NCBI GenBank assembly: GCA_947168885.1
Contig: CAMVNQ010000013.1
Span: forward strand, 1-64,000
Direction of reading: 5' to 3'
Origin: an uncultured Clostridia bacterium
GTDB lineage: Bacteria > Bacillota > Clostridia > Oscillospirales > Ruminococcaceae
DNA length: 64,000 nucleotides
The notes beneath the pieces are model-generated. The model did not search any database, was not told where the DNA came from, and saw nothing but the letters and a program-made list of their open reading frames with translations. Positions 43,075-51,436 of this stretch are shown here, piece by piece. The position numbers and the translations under genes are program-made. Position 1 is the stretch's first letter, and every line of letters starts with the position of its first letter.

Positions 43075-43396
43075 AAACACCGTCTGGCATCTCTGATCAA
43101 AGGGGTGAACGAACTGTTCACCCCTCGGTGCCGACCGAACGAAAATCGCGCTCTGAGCGACTTTTGAGATGCAGGTAGGGTAATATCATTGCCCATGCAT
43201 TTTGGGCGGCGTACAGCGCAAAAAATCCTCGATTTTCGACCCGGATTCGCCCCTTTTATCACAGGGTACGACTGCGCTCGGAACTCCCAATTTTTCCACT
43301 CATCGTCAACTGTCAATTTTCGGGGCATTTTATACTTCTGAAAACACGAACACCGGAACGGTAGCGAGCATTCCCGCTGCCGTTTCTTATTTTTTG
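43075..43396 (+). ncRNA. Candidate structured RNA region
   Basis: No supportable gene. An outer stem GCATCTC (43087-43093) / GAGATGC (43166-43172) encloses AGGGGTGAAC / GTTCACCCCT (43101-43125) and TCGC / GCGA (43146-43160), a multi-branched fold. The region ends with a terminator-like hairpin AACGGTAGCG / CGCTGCCGTT (43357-43384) and a T-rich tract. No known RNA class is recognised and no promoter was pinned down, so this is a weak call. Confidence 0.35.
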
Positions 43397-43422
43397 TAGT
43401 TTTTATATCTCATACGCTTAAT

Positions 43423-43695
43423 GTGGATACTCTGGACGGGTACACGTTCAGTATGGTCTCGACCGAGTACCTGGACCCGCATTTCTATTGCTACAAGGAA
43501 GGCTTGCCGGAACTTATGGTCGCGCTCGATTTCTGGCGCTGGCAGGACGATGAAAGATGCGGCATACCCGAAAATGTGATGCTTGACGGGGAGATCAGAT
43601 GCCCCGAAAGGAAAGTGCCGACACCGGCTGCGAGCTATTTCATGTCACATCTGCCCAAATGCTTGCTCCCCACATTGTCAATAACGCTGATTTAA
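43423..43695 (+). pseudogene. Unrecognised protein fragment
   Basis: A 90-codon open frame starting VDTLDGYTFSMVSTEYLDPH, with codon use like real genes but no ribosome binding site. The frame is open from upstream of the ATG and its end drifts into low-complexity sequence. Probably the remnant of a larger gene; the family is not recognised. Confidence 0.35.
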
Positions 43696-44310
43696 AATGA
43701 AAAATGCGTGAACCTACCGCAAAAATGCGTTTTAAATCTCCATTATAATGAGAGACCTTTTATCTGGAGGTCGATTTCTGATTTGCGAGAACTACGGGAT
43801 AGGCGAAAAAAGCACAAAGGAAAGCCTCGCAAATGTGCCTGACCCAGCACCTTGTACGAAATTTCAAAAAACTTGCAAAAAGCCCATGCTAACTGCCTTT
43901 AAAAATCATATTTTATTTTCCCTATTTATGAGAGGTGTTTTTTCGGATCACTTTAATTTAATCTCAGAAGTGCAGGGGTGAGGCAAAACTACTAACCTCC
44001 ACAGACTGAAAAAGCCTTAACCTGTCTATTCTTACGATTTTTCTGAAAAGATCAAAAATGCGGCGGTTTTAGCCTTTACATTTCGGCTAATAATGTACTT
44101 TATTATGAAGGGTGATTATTCCGAGCGTAGATTTTTCAGTCAGAATCCATTTGCCCGCATCTGCAAAATGTACAAGTCCTGCGCCCGTTTCTTTGGTGAT
44201 AACAGAGAAATTTCAAAAATCGCCGTAAAAGGTGTCCCCTTTTTGCCGTTTTTTGTAGGTACTTATGAAGGGACTATTTTTTCAGAACACGGAGGTGAAC
44301 CCAATGACAT
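43690..44310 (+). repeat. Four degenerate ~170-bp tandem units
   Basis: No convincing gene. A block of the form TATGA(A/G)-GG, 5-8 bases, TTTTC/TTATC recurs at about 43749, 43926, 44103 and 44265, spaced 160-180 bp. Each is preceded by A-rich sequence containing AAATTTC or AAAAATG and GC(G/C)G. The units are too diverged for a recent duplication. They lie directly upstream of the oriT-like inverted repeats. Confidence 0.45.
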
Positions 44311-44386
44311 GAAATGCCCGCAGGGGCAAAAACACGAAACAGCCGGTATCCGTACACCGGCTTAAAAAAGACGCTTTTGCAAGCAG

Positions 44387-44467
44387 AGAAAGTATACGTA
44401 TACTTTCTGAAATTTTTGCGGGACCCCCTCAAAAATTTCTCGCACTTTCCGAGGACGGAAAGTGCGA
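44387..44467 (+). other. oriT-like inverted repeats
   Basis: A perfect 22-bp palindrome (half-site AGAAAGTATAC, 44387-44408) and a perfect 12-bp inverted repeat (TCGCACTTTCCG / CGGAAAGTGCGA, 44440-44467, loop AGGA). They lie just before a relaxase start, the usual place for an origin of transfer. A short frame across them (LKKDAFASRESIRILSEIF) may be the end of an accessory mobilisation protein. Confidence 0.45.
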
Positions 44468-44583
44468 ACCCCGCAGGGTCAGGCTACCGCCTGAAACCGT
44501 AGGCAGGCGCTAACCGCGCTAAACAGAATTATACAAATTAGATAAGACTAACCGGAAACGAAAAAATAAAGGAGAGTGAACAA

Positions 44584-44715
44584 ATGCCGATCTTAAAGTC
44601 AATTGCGATACACGATAATGTCAAAGCAACATTGAAGTACATATTAAATCCCGAAAAAACAGAGGGACAATTCTTTTGCAATTCTCATAATTGCTTTGTC
44701 GGGCTCGATAAGGTC
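44584..44715 (+). pseudogene. Relaxase N-terminal fragment
   Basis: Begins MPILKSIAIHDNVKATLKYI then LNPEKTEG, like the N-terminus of Firmicutes mobilisation relaxases (strand 1, then a Y-[IV]-N-P-[ED]-K-T element). GGAG lies upstream of the ATG. After about 43 codons the similarity stops and the frame runs through unrelated sequence shared with minus-strand fragments. The catalytic Tyr and His motifs are lost. Confidence 0.5.
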
Positions 44716-44749
44716 GGTTATTTTGTAATTCATAGAGGTTTTCTCCTGT

Positions 44750-45090
44750 TTAATTGCCGTTCAGTTTATATCTTCTGTCCCTGAATGTTCCGTCGTAGGT
44801 TATCTTTCCGCCATCGGTCAGTTCTTTCAGATAATCCCGAATTCTCGACGTACTCAAACCAATATGCTCTGCTATTTCGGCAGGTGCTGCGCTGCCTTTT
44901 TCAGAAATAAACTCAATTATCTGATTGATTCTTTCCGATTTACCGCCGATTTCCTCGTTACCGCCGATATTTACCGCCGACTTCCTTTTTGTCGGCGGTA
45001 AAGTCAATGTCAAGCATCATTTCCACACGGTCAGGCTCAAATTTAAAAGAAAAGAAGGGATTTTTATATGAAGAATTCCGGGATAAGGTG
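44750..45090 (-). pseudogene. C-terminal fragment of an ATP-binding/winged-helix regulator
   Basis: Two frames make one tail: NPFFSFKFEPDRVEMMLDID, then (after a shift near 44965) SERINQIIEFISEKGSAAPA and EIAEHIGLSTSRIRDYLKEL, ending in RDRRYKL. This resembles the end of AlbA_2/AAA-4-type proteins, where a beta-hairpin precedes a winged helix. The N-terminal part is missing; upstream sequence is the Fic remnant. GGCGGTAA repeats occur around 44950-45000 and may have caused the shift. Confidence 0.5.
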
Positions 45091-45585
45091 TCAATTAATC
45101 CTGTAATAGCAGGTGTTCTTCCCGCTTCCCTCGCGCTTAAGCTCTCCGGATTCCACAAGCTTTCTGAGAGCACCCTCGACAGAGCTTAAGCTGAGCGACG
45201 GACAAAGTTCTCTTATATCCTGCTTGGTGAAACGCCCGATCTTGTTCTGCACAGCAAGCCTTACCGTATCCAATGCCGGGCGTTTGGTCTCCACAAGCGC
45301 AAAGCGGTCTTCAAAATCCCTGTATGCGGCAATAATAGTTCCCAGCAGGTATTTTATAAACGGAACCGGATCGTCCTTTCCCTCATGCCACCCGTTCTGC
45401 GATGCAGAAAGAGCCTCATAATAGAGATCCTTGTTCTTCGCGATCTTTGCTTCGAGCGAGATGTACTTTCCCACATAAAAGCCGCTCCTGTAAAGGAGAA
45501 GCGTTGTGAGGAGCCTGCTCATACGCCCATTCCCGTCATTGAACGGGTGTATGCAAAGAAAGTCGTGAATATTCTGATAAGGCAC
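45091..45585 (-). pseudogene. Fic-family protein, N-terminally truncated
   Basis: The catalytic Fic motif is intact in IHDFLCIHPFNDGNGRMSRL (HPFxDGNGR). The following helices (LEAKIAKNKDLYYEALSASQ, HEGKDDPVPFIKYL) and a C-terminal winged helix are present. Everything before the motif is missing, where about 150-180 residues are normal, including any inhibitory helix and the target-binding flap. At the break (about 45585) the sequence joins the tail of a regulator gene. No natural start codon with a ribosome binding site exists. Fic enzymes transfer AMP to proteins; this remnant is unlikely to fold. Confidence 0.75.
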
Positions 45586-46258
45586 TGACTCCACTCAAAA
45601 GCAGATGTTTTCCGACCGCCTTTTTCGGAACATATATGGTTCTCTTAACCGGGGTGCACAAATGTTTTAAGGCAAGATCAAATAGCTGCTCCGGAGAATT
45701 ACCAGAGGAGATTACCTTCTGTACACCTATTTTTTCGGCAGTGATCAATACCATTTCTGTCAATTGCTTTGATGCTCTGGAAATAGAAGTCGGAGTTAAT
45801 CCCAACGCATTGGCTGCATCTGTCGCCGGCATCGCCACACAACCATTGTAAATGAAATGCAAAAGCAGCATCTGTGCCGAAGGCAGGATCAATGAAACAT
45901 CAGGCTTTTCCGAATCATTCCGCTCCTGCAAATATATAGCCATAAACGGAAGATAGATCTGCTTCCCTTCCACTATAAATGGGACATGATCGCGCAGCAG
46001 ATATTCCTTTTGCCGGGACGTCACCTTATCCAGAACCAATATCGCCGGTACATCTTCTGTCTGTCTAATTTTATCAATATGTTTCTTTACATAGTTTATA
46101 GAGTCCAATTCACCCTTGGAAGTTACAAATACTGCCGGATTATCATCAAGCAATACTCTTTGTAACTTGTACCTGTCAACAATAAAATTAGGCATCGGAT
46201 CCGGCAGATCCTTAAGACACCTGACTTTTATACCCAATATATGATACAGATATTCCAC
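45536..46258 (-). CDS. MarR-like transcriptional regulator, C-terminus cut at a junction
   Basis: 240 residues from GTG 46258 (GGGAG 8 bases upstream; TTG at 46273 is an alternative). The N-terminal half is alpha/beta (VFVTSKGELDSINYVKKHID, VPAILVLDKVTSRQKEYLL). A winged helix lies at about 140-190 (MPATDAANALGLTPTSISRA). It ends LLLSGVSALSEYSRLSLHTP; relatives continue past SALSEY for about 50 residues, so the last residues here come from reading out of frame into the Fic remnant. The frame is open and a good promoter with repeated AATTATAACTT elements lies upstream. It may still be made, but as a truncated protein. Confidence 0.6.
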   Translation of the reverse strand: MEYLYHILGIKVRCLKDLPDPMPNFIVDRYKLQRVLLDDNPAVFVTSKGELDSINYVKKHIDKIRQTEDVPAILVLDKVTSRQKEYLLRDHVPFIVEGKQIYLPFMAIYLQERNDSEKPDVSLILPSAQMLLLHFIYNGCVAMPATDAANALGLTPTSISRASKQLTEMVLITAEKIGVQKVISSGNSPEQLFDLALKHLCTPVKRTIYVPKKAVGKHLLLSGVSALSEYSRLSLHTPVQ

Positions 46259-46272
46259 AAGCTTCACTCCCA

Positions 46273-46320
46273 ATTATAACTTTATATTTGTATTATAACT
46301 TATTTTGTGTTAAATATCAA
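46273..46320 (-). promoter_or_regulatory. Sigma-A promoter with repeated operator-like sites
   Basis: Minus strand: TTGATA, 17-bp spacer, TATAAT (46320-46292). ATTATAACT occurs at 46273-46281 and 46292-46300, 19 bp apart, one overlapping the -10, consistent with autoregulation. Confidence 0.65.
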
Positions 46321-46436
46321 GATTAAAGTTATGATCAGGTCACATTTATTTCCCTACAAAACAATAAGACTTGCTTCACAGGAAGCCGTTTTTGCTTACA
46401 TCGCCGCCTTTACCGAAGATAAAAAACCAAAAAATA

Positions 46437-46465
46437 TTGCCTTTTTTTGAAAAATATGGTATAAT
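46437..46465 (+). promoter_or_regulatory. Sigma-A promoter of the first large HD-GYP gene
   Basis: TTGCCT, 17-bp spacer, TATAAT, 57 bp before the ATG at 46523. Confidence 0.65.
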
Positions 46466-46522
46466 AATAATTTGACAGATTTGGATAACAGTTTCAATTT
46501 CTGAATGTGCGGAGTGATTATC

Positions 46523-48790
46523 ATGTTAACGAAATTTAAAAATATACTGCTGTCCGGGAATATCCCGAGCGAGGAAAGCCGGAATGTGCGAAAAAGTATC
46601 ATGGAGGAAGACCGAAAGTTCGCTCTGATATGGTCAAAAGCCCAGCTGATCTATTGGGGATACTGCCTCATTATGTCATTCTTTGATGAAACCTTCACAC
46701 GCTGCCGCGGCGCTTATATAATGGCAATCATACTATGTCTGATTGCCCTGATCTGCGCGGCCTTTCTTGCTTCGAAAGCACCAAAACTGATCCCGTTTTC
46801 TGCTTTCCTGGTTAATGCTGCGATTCTCGGTGCCGGTCTTTGGGTCGCGAGGATACAGCTTCAGCATGATTCTCTGACTGTCGTAATGTTTATAGCAGTC
46901 GTGCTGGTCCCGATATTTTTTGTGCTCCCGCCCGCCTATAATATCGGTCTTCTGCTGACTTATAACGTCCTGGCTGTTTTTGTTCTGCAGGAGGGAATAA
47001 AACCGGAGTTCTACTCCTCCGCGATCGCATATCTCATCATTACATCCTCTATCGGCACAGTCATCGGAATGTATGTAAACAAGACGAGAGTTGAAAGATT
47101 TGTTTTCGCGGAAGTCATCGCAAAACAGAAAGTACAGGAAAAATCGCGCATCATGTTTGAACAGACCACGGATGCGCTGGCAGGCGCTATCGACGCCAAG
47201 GACACCTACACAAACGGTCATTCCCGCCGTGTCGCGAAATATTCGCTTGAAATTGCCAAAGGTGCGGGCAAGTCCGAAGATGAATGTGAGAAGGTTTACT
47301 TCGCGGCACTGCTGCACGATGTGGGCAAGATCGGTGTGCCCATTGAGATTCTCCAGAAGAAGAGCAGACTGACTGACGAGGAATTCGAGCAGATCAAGCA
47401 GCACCCCGTTAAGGGCGGTGAGATACTGTCCGTTATCAAGGAATCCCCGTGGCTCTCGATCGGTGCGCGCTATCACCACGAGCGCTATGACGGAAAGGGT
47501 TATCCGGAGGGATTAAAAGGTGATGAAATACCCGAGATAGCAAGAATAGTCTCCGTGGCGGACGCTTATGACGCTATGACCTCAATACGAAGCTACCGTG
47601 ACCCGATACCGCAGGATAAGGTGCGCGAGCAGATAGTCAAGGGTTCTGGTACGCAGTTCGACCCCGTATATGCAAGATATATGGTACACCTGATAGATGT
47701 CGATACCGAATACAAGATGAAAGAAAGAGCGAAAGCAGATGAATCGGACGTCAACGGAATTCTTAACATAGGTGATTACAGAGAAGCCGTCTCTGCCGGA
47801 ATACACATATCCTCGTCCATGACGACTGTCCGTATGTCGGTAAGCTCTGACGACGAAGCCACGGGGATCGCTCCGACTCCGTCAATGATCTTGTTCGATG
47901 CGCTCGATGGGAAAGTACATACCGATGAAAAAGAAATAAAAGACTGTTTTTATTTAGAATACGGCGAGATCTGGTTCGACGGGCGAACTATGACCGGCGG
48001 CGCACGGAAGATGCAGTCAAAGGTCGAAAACACCGGAGCCGATGATATAAAGCATAACGGAGAATATAAGATAGAAGCTGTAAGGATAGACGATCATGCG
48101 CTTATACGGATAGCAGGCAAAGAACAGACAGCAGAGATCGTCATTGCGCTTCCCGACAGCTCAAGGTTCATGTATATCGCTCTTACTGGCGAACATTGCC
48201 GCATAAGCGATCTCAGTTCCGTCAAAGCGGAGGAAAAGTGTCCCGACGACTATATCCCGAGGATCGCAGATAAGATAAGCTATATCAAAGATGCTCCGAC
48301 AGGTGATATGCCGAATATACAGATCGACGGCTACCGCAAAGCGCACAGCGAGGGAGTGCCGATCAAGGACGGTCTTACACTCACTTTCCACGCAAAATGC
48401 CTGCCTACCGCAAGACTTGTATATCACTGTCCTTTCATTATTATTTACGCTTCGGACGACGGCAAGGTCAACGGCGAAAACGCCCGCGACCTTATGCTTA
48501 CGAGGTTTGACGGTGAGTGCTGGGAGCATGACGCAAGCTGCACTGCCGTAACTGATGTTAATCAGACCGAGGCTTTCGGAAACTGGGACGCATGGATGAA
48601 ATACAATCAGGAGGGCTACGATACAAAGGTAAGATTTACTGTCGAGGACAATAAAATAACCGTCATAACCGAAAATGCCGGCGTATCCATAAGAAACACG
48701 GCTGTGTTATCCGATATGAGCCAGCCGATATATGCCGCGATCACCGGTGATCAGGTCGCTGTAACAAATATACGGGTACAGCAGGCCTGA
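46523..48790 (+). CDS. Membrane HD-GYP phosphodiesterase with C-terminal beta-rich domains (A)
   Basis: 755 residues. About six N-terminal membrane helices (residues 38-175) form a sensor. A linker helix (EVIAKQKVQEKSRIMFEQ) follows, then a complete HD-GYP domain: HSRRVAKY, HDVGKIGVP near 265, HHERYDGKGYPEG near 317, DAYDAMTSIRSYRDPIPQ. Residues about 415-755 are two beta-sandwich-like modules (WFDGRTMTGGARKMQ, ADKISYIKDAPTGD, HCPFIIIYASDDGKVNGENA, WDAWMKYNQEGYDTKVRF). With an even number of helices these lie in the cytoplasm. The same two modules end the protein at 49006. Likely hydrolyses c-di-GMP. GGAG lies 8 bases before the ATG at 46523. Confidence 0.85.
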   Translation: MLTKFKNILLSGNIPSEESRNVRKSIMEEDRKFALIWSKAQLIYWGYCLIMSFFDETFTRCRGAYIMAIILCLIALICAAFLASKAPKLIPFSAFLVNAAILGAGLWVARIQLQHDSLTVVMFIAVVLVPIFFVLPPAYNIGLLLTYNVLAVFVLQEGIKPEFYSSAIAYLIITSSIGTVIGMYVNKTRVERFVFAEVIAKQKVQEKSRIMFEQTTDALAGAIDAKDTYTNGHSRRVAKYSLEIAKGAGKSEDECEKVYFAALLHDVGKIGVPIEILQKKSRLTDEEFEQIKQHPVKGGEILSVIKESPWLSIGARYHHERYDGKGYPEGLKGDEIPEIARIVSVADAYDAMTSIRSYRDPIPQDKVREQIVKGSGTQFDPVYARYMVHLIDVDTEYKMKERAKADESDVNGILNIGDYREAVSAGIHISSSMTTVRMSVSSDDEATGIAPTPSMILFDALDGKVHTDEKEIKDCFYLEYGEIWFDGRTMTGGARKMQSKVENTGADDIKHNGEYKIEAVRIDDHALIRIAGKEQTAEIVIALPDSSRFMYIALTGEHCRISDLSSVKAEEKCPDDYIPRIADKISYIKDAPTGDMPNIQIDGYRKAHSEGVPIKDGLTLTFHAKCLPTARLVYHCPFIIIYASDDGKVNGENARDLMLTRFDGECWEHDASCTAVTDVNQTEAFGNWDAWMKYNQEGYDTKVRFTVEDNKITVITENAGVSIRNTAVLSDMSQPIYAAITGDQVAVTNIRVQQA

Positions 48791-48893
48791 TGAACGCAAA
48801 TACTTGCAGTTTATTTTCTTCTCTGAAACGCAGACAAAGAGATAATCAAAAAAAGCGAAACTTCGGCGTTTGAAAATACCTCCGGTCAAACAG

Positions 48894-48931
48894 TAATGCA
48901 CCCGTTTCAACGAACGAGTGCATTATTTTTA
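48894..48931 (+). terminator. Rho-independent terminator
   Basis: 13-bp stem with one mismatch (TAATGCACCCGTT / AACGAGTGCATTA), 6-base loop, T-run. It lies between two convergent HD-GYP genes. Confidence 0.8.
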
Positions 48932-49005
48932 TAATCGTTGTGCCTTTTCGTGTAATTCTGCCCGCCGGATTCATAGAGTCATAAAAATCACCGCGCCGCA
49001 AGGTA

Positions 49006-51387
49006 TCACTTTATATGTATATTTGTTATCGCGACCTGATCTCCCGTTATCGCAGCATATACGGTCTTGTCGATACCTGTCAGGACAGCCGTATTGCTGA
49101 CCGATATCCCCGCATTGTCGGTAATTATGGTTATCTTGTTGTCCTCGACTCTGAATGTCACGGTCGTATCGTACCCGTCCTGATTGTGCTTCTTCCATGC
49201 GTCCCAATCTTTGAACGCAGCCGTTTTTGTGACATTCAGATCCGCGTGGCAGGCCGGGTCACATTCCCAGAATTCGCCGTCATAGCGCATGAACGCAAGG
49301 TCTCGGTATGTTTCGCCGTTCACAGTTCCGTCGTCGGAGCAGAAGATGTCTATGAACGGACAATGCCATACAAGTCTCGCGGTAGGCAGACATTTCGTAT
49401 GGAATGTGATCGTCAGACCGTCCTTTATCGGTATTCCCTCCGAGCTTGCGGTGCGGTAGCCGTCGACCTGCACATTCGGTATATCTCCCGTCAGAGCGTC
49501 TTTTATGTAGCTTATCTCCTCGGCTATCCTCGGTATGTAGTCCGCAGGAGACTGCGTTTCCGATTTATCCGTGCTTATATTGCGGATACAGCAGTTTTTT
49601 CCGGTAAGACCGATATACAGATATCTGGTGCTGTCCGGCATGGCGATTATGACCTCGGCGGTCTGCGCCTTTCCTATGATCCGCACGAGCGCGTGATCCT
49701 TCATCTTCACAGCCTCTATCCTGTATCCTTCGCTTTTTGTGAGATCCGACGCGACGAACTCCGTGATGTTTGTTTTCATGGCTCTCGCGCCGGCGGTGAC
49801 TGTCCGTCCGTCAAACCATATCTCGCCGTATTCAAAGTAGTTGAGGTCTTTTATCTCCTTTTCGGTATCATGCTCGCGTCCGTCAAGGGAATCAAACAAA
49901 AGCAGAGCCGCGGAGGGTGCCGAGCCGGAGACCTTCGTATTCGGGCTTACCGTAAGACTTATCGTTGTCATGAATGGCGATATAAGTATGCCCTCCGAAA
50001 CGGTGCTTCTGTACTCGTCGATGATGAGCTCGTTCTTACCCTCAAGCGCTTTGACCTCCTCACGCTCGCTCATCTCATACTCGGTATCGACATCTATAAG
50101 GTGCAGCATAAGTCTCGCGTACTCGGGGTCGAACTGCGTACCCGTACCCTTTACTATCTCCTCGCGCACCTTCTGCTGCGGTATCGGGTCGCGGTAGCTT
50201 CTCTTTGACGACATAGCGTCGTAAGCGTCCGCGACGGACACTATCCTTGCTATCTCGGGAATATCTGTGCCTTTGAGGTGATGCGGATAGCCTTTTCCGT
50301 CGTAGCGCTCGTGATGTCCGCCTGCGCCGATACTGAGATACGGGAATTCGGTTATGCTCTTCAATATCTTCGCTCCGAGAGCGGGGTGCTGCTTTATTGT
50401 TTCATATTCTTCATCGGTGAGCTTTCCGTCCTTGGTTATGATGCTGTCGGGAATACCGATCTTACCGATATCATGGAGCAGAGCAGCGTAGTATATCTCT
50501 TCGCATTCCTGCTCGGTCTTGAAATTCATTTCTGCGAGCTTTTTCGAGTACTCCGCGACTCTCGACGAATGACCGTGGGTATATTCGTCCTTGGCATCTA
50601 TGGAGTTCGCAAAAGCGGTTATGACCTCGTGCAGCAGCTTCTGGTCGCGTTTCGTCTGCTTTTCGAGTGCGGCATACCGTTCGGATTGGCGAGTATGCTT
50701 TTGTGCAACTATGCTCAGAATAATTATTATCACAAGGAATGCCATAGTCACAGTGACAAGCCATATAAAAAGATATCCAACATAGGCTTCAACACCGAGC
50801 ATAGAGATGTCGATACCCACATAGGCAGTACATTTTCCGCTGTCATCATAAAGCGGCTCATAATCGGTCAGAAGCCAGCCGAACTGATCGCGGCTTTCAA
50901 TAATATCTATCCTGCCGCCCGCAAGAAGTGTCGGGATACTGTCCTCGAACGCCGCTTCAAACTGCCAGATATCGCCAAGCGGCAGCTCACCCGCAGAGCT
51001 TTCTGTATATTGCATAAGCTCAGTATCATCTGTCTCCATATCATATATTATATGGCACCCGTCGGGCTGTATCTGCGTAACATACAAATATTGCAGATAC
51101 GGCGTGTTGTTCAGAATATTTTTTAGCTGTCGTCCCGTCTCATAATACTCATCGTCCGCCCCGTCTTCAAGCCAATGGTTTATCTTATTTGCGTCGATCT
51201 GCGTCGCTGCGAGTTTTCCTGCCTTAACAAGTATCTCTTTTCTGTTTTCTGTCTCCGCAGTACGAAACAACATATTACTTGTGACAATACAGACAATGAC
51301 TATTGCGAACACAAATAATGTTGAGATCAGCATCAGTCGGTTCTGTTTCAGTATTTTCTTTATGACTGATAACGGCTTGGTTTTCAT
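49006..51387 (-). CDS. Membrane HD-GYP phosphodiesterase with C-terminal beta-rich domains (B)
   Basis: 793 residues. One membrane helix at about 15-38, an extracellular sensor (about 40-205, Cache-like: LPLGDIWQFEAAFED, YEPLYDDSGKCTAYVGIDIS), and a second helix at about 210-232. HD-GYP follows: HSSRVAEYS, HDIGKIGIP near 307, HHERYDGKGYPHH near 358. The C-terminal half (about 460-793) has the same two beta-rich modules as the convergent neighbour, including WFDGRTVTAGARAM, HCPFIDIFCSDDGTVNGE, WDAWKKHNQDGYDTTVTF and AITGDQVAI. The sensor differs, the output is shared. Third gene of an operon with the response regulator and hybrid kinase; 49 bp gap. GGAGG precedes the ATG. Confidence 0.85.
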   Translation of the reverse strand: MKTKPLSVIKKILKQNRLMLISTLFVFAIVIVCIVTSNMLFRTAETENRKEILVKAGKLAATQIDANKINHWLEDGADDEYYETGRQLKNILNNTPYLQYLYVTQIQPDGCHIIYDMETDDTELMQYTESSAGELPLGDIWQFEAAFEDSIPTLLAGGRIDIIESRDQFGWLLTDYEPLYDDSGKCTAYVGIDISMLGVEAYVGYLFIWLVTVTMAFLVIIIILSIVAQKHTRQSERYAALEKQTKRDQKLLHEVITAFANSIDAKDEYTHGHSSRVAEYSKKLAEMNFKTEQECEEIYYAALLHDIGKIGIPDSIITKDGKLTDEEYETIKQHPALGAKILKSITEFPYLSIGAGGHHERYDGKGYPHHLKGTDIPEIARIVSVADAYDAMSSKRSYRDPIPQQKVREEIVKGTGTQFDPEYARLMLHLIDVDTEYEMSEREEVKALEGKNELIIDEYRSTVSEGILISPFMTTISLTVSPNTKVSGSAPSAALLLFDSLDGREHDTEKEIKDLNYFEYGEIWFDGRTVTAGARAMKTNITEFVASDLTKSEGYRIEAVKMKDHALVRIIGKAQTAEVIIAMPDSTRYLYIGLTGKNCCIRNISTDKSETQSPADYIPRIAEEISYIKDALTGDIPNVQVDGYRTASSEGIPIKDGLTITFHTKCLPTARLVWHCPFIDIFCSDDGTVNGETYRDLAFMRYDGEFWECDPACHADLNVTKTAAFKDWDAWKKHNQDGYDTTVTFRVEDNKITIITDNAGISVSNTAVLTGIDKTVYAAITGDQVAITNIHIK

Positions 51388-51436
51388 TCCGCAGCCCCTC
51401 CAGATTAAGACATAACTTTACATTATCCCTGGCGGT

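Noticed and set aside
43032-43328. 98-codon open frame on the minus strand in the structured non-coding region
   Set aside because: No ribosome binding site, odd composition, and it runs through strong hairpins including the terminator of the giant gene. Better explained as non-coding structured DNA.
46330-46436. Possible c-di-GMP riboswitch before the HD-GYP gene
   Set aside because: Looked for because of the HD-GYP neighbours. No conserved GEMM-type core or paired helices could be found here or before the other surface-protein genes.
49015-51126. Long plus-strand frames (397 and 282 codons) opposite the HD-GYP gene
   Set aside because: Composition is that of antisense to a normal gene (Arg/Tyr/Cys rich) and no family motif is seen, while the minus strand encodes a full HD-GYP protein.
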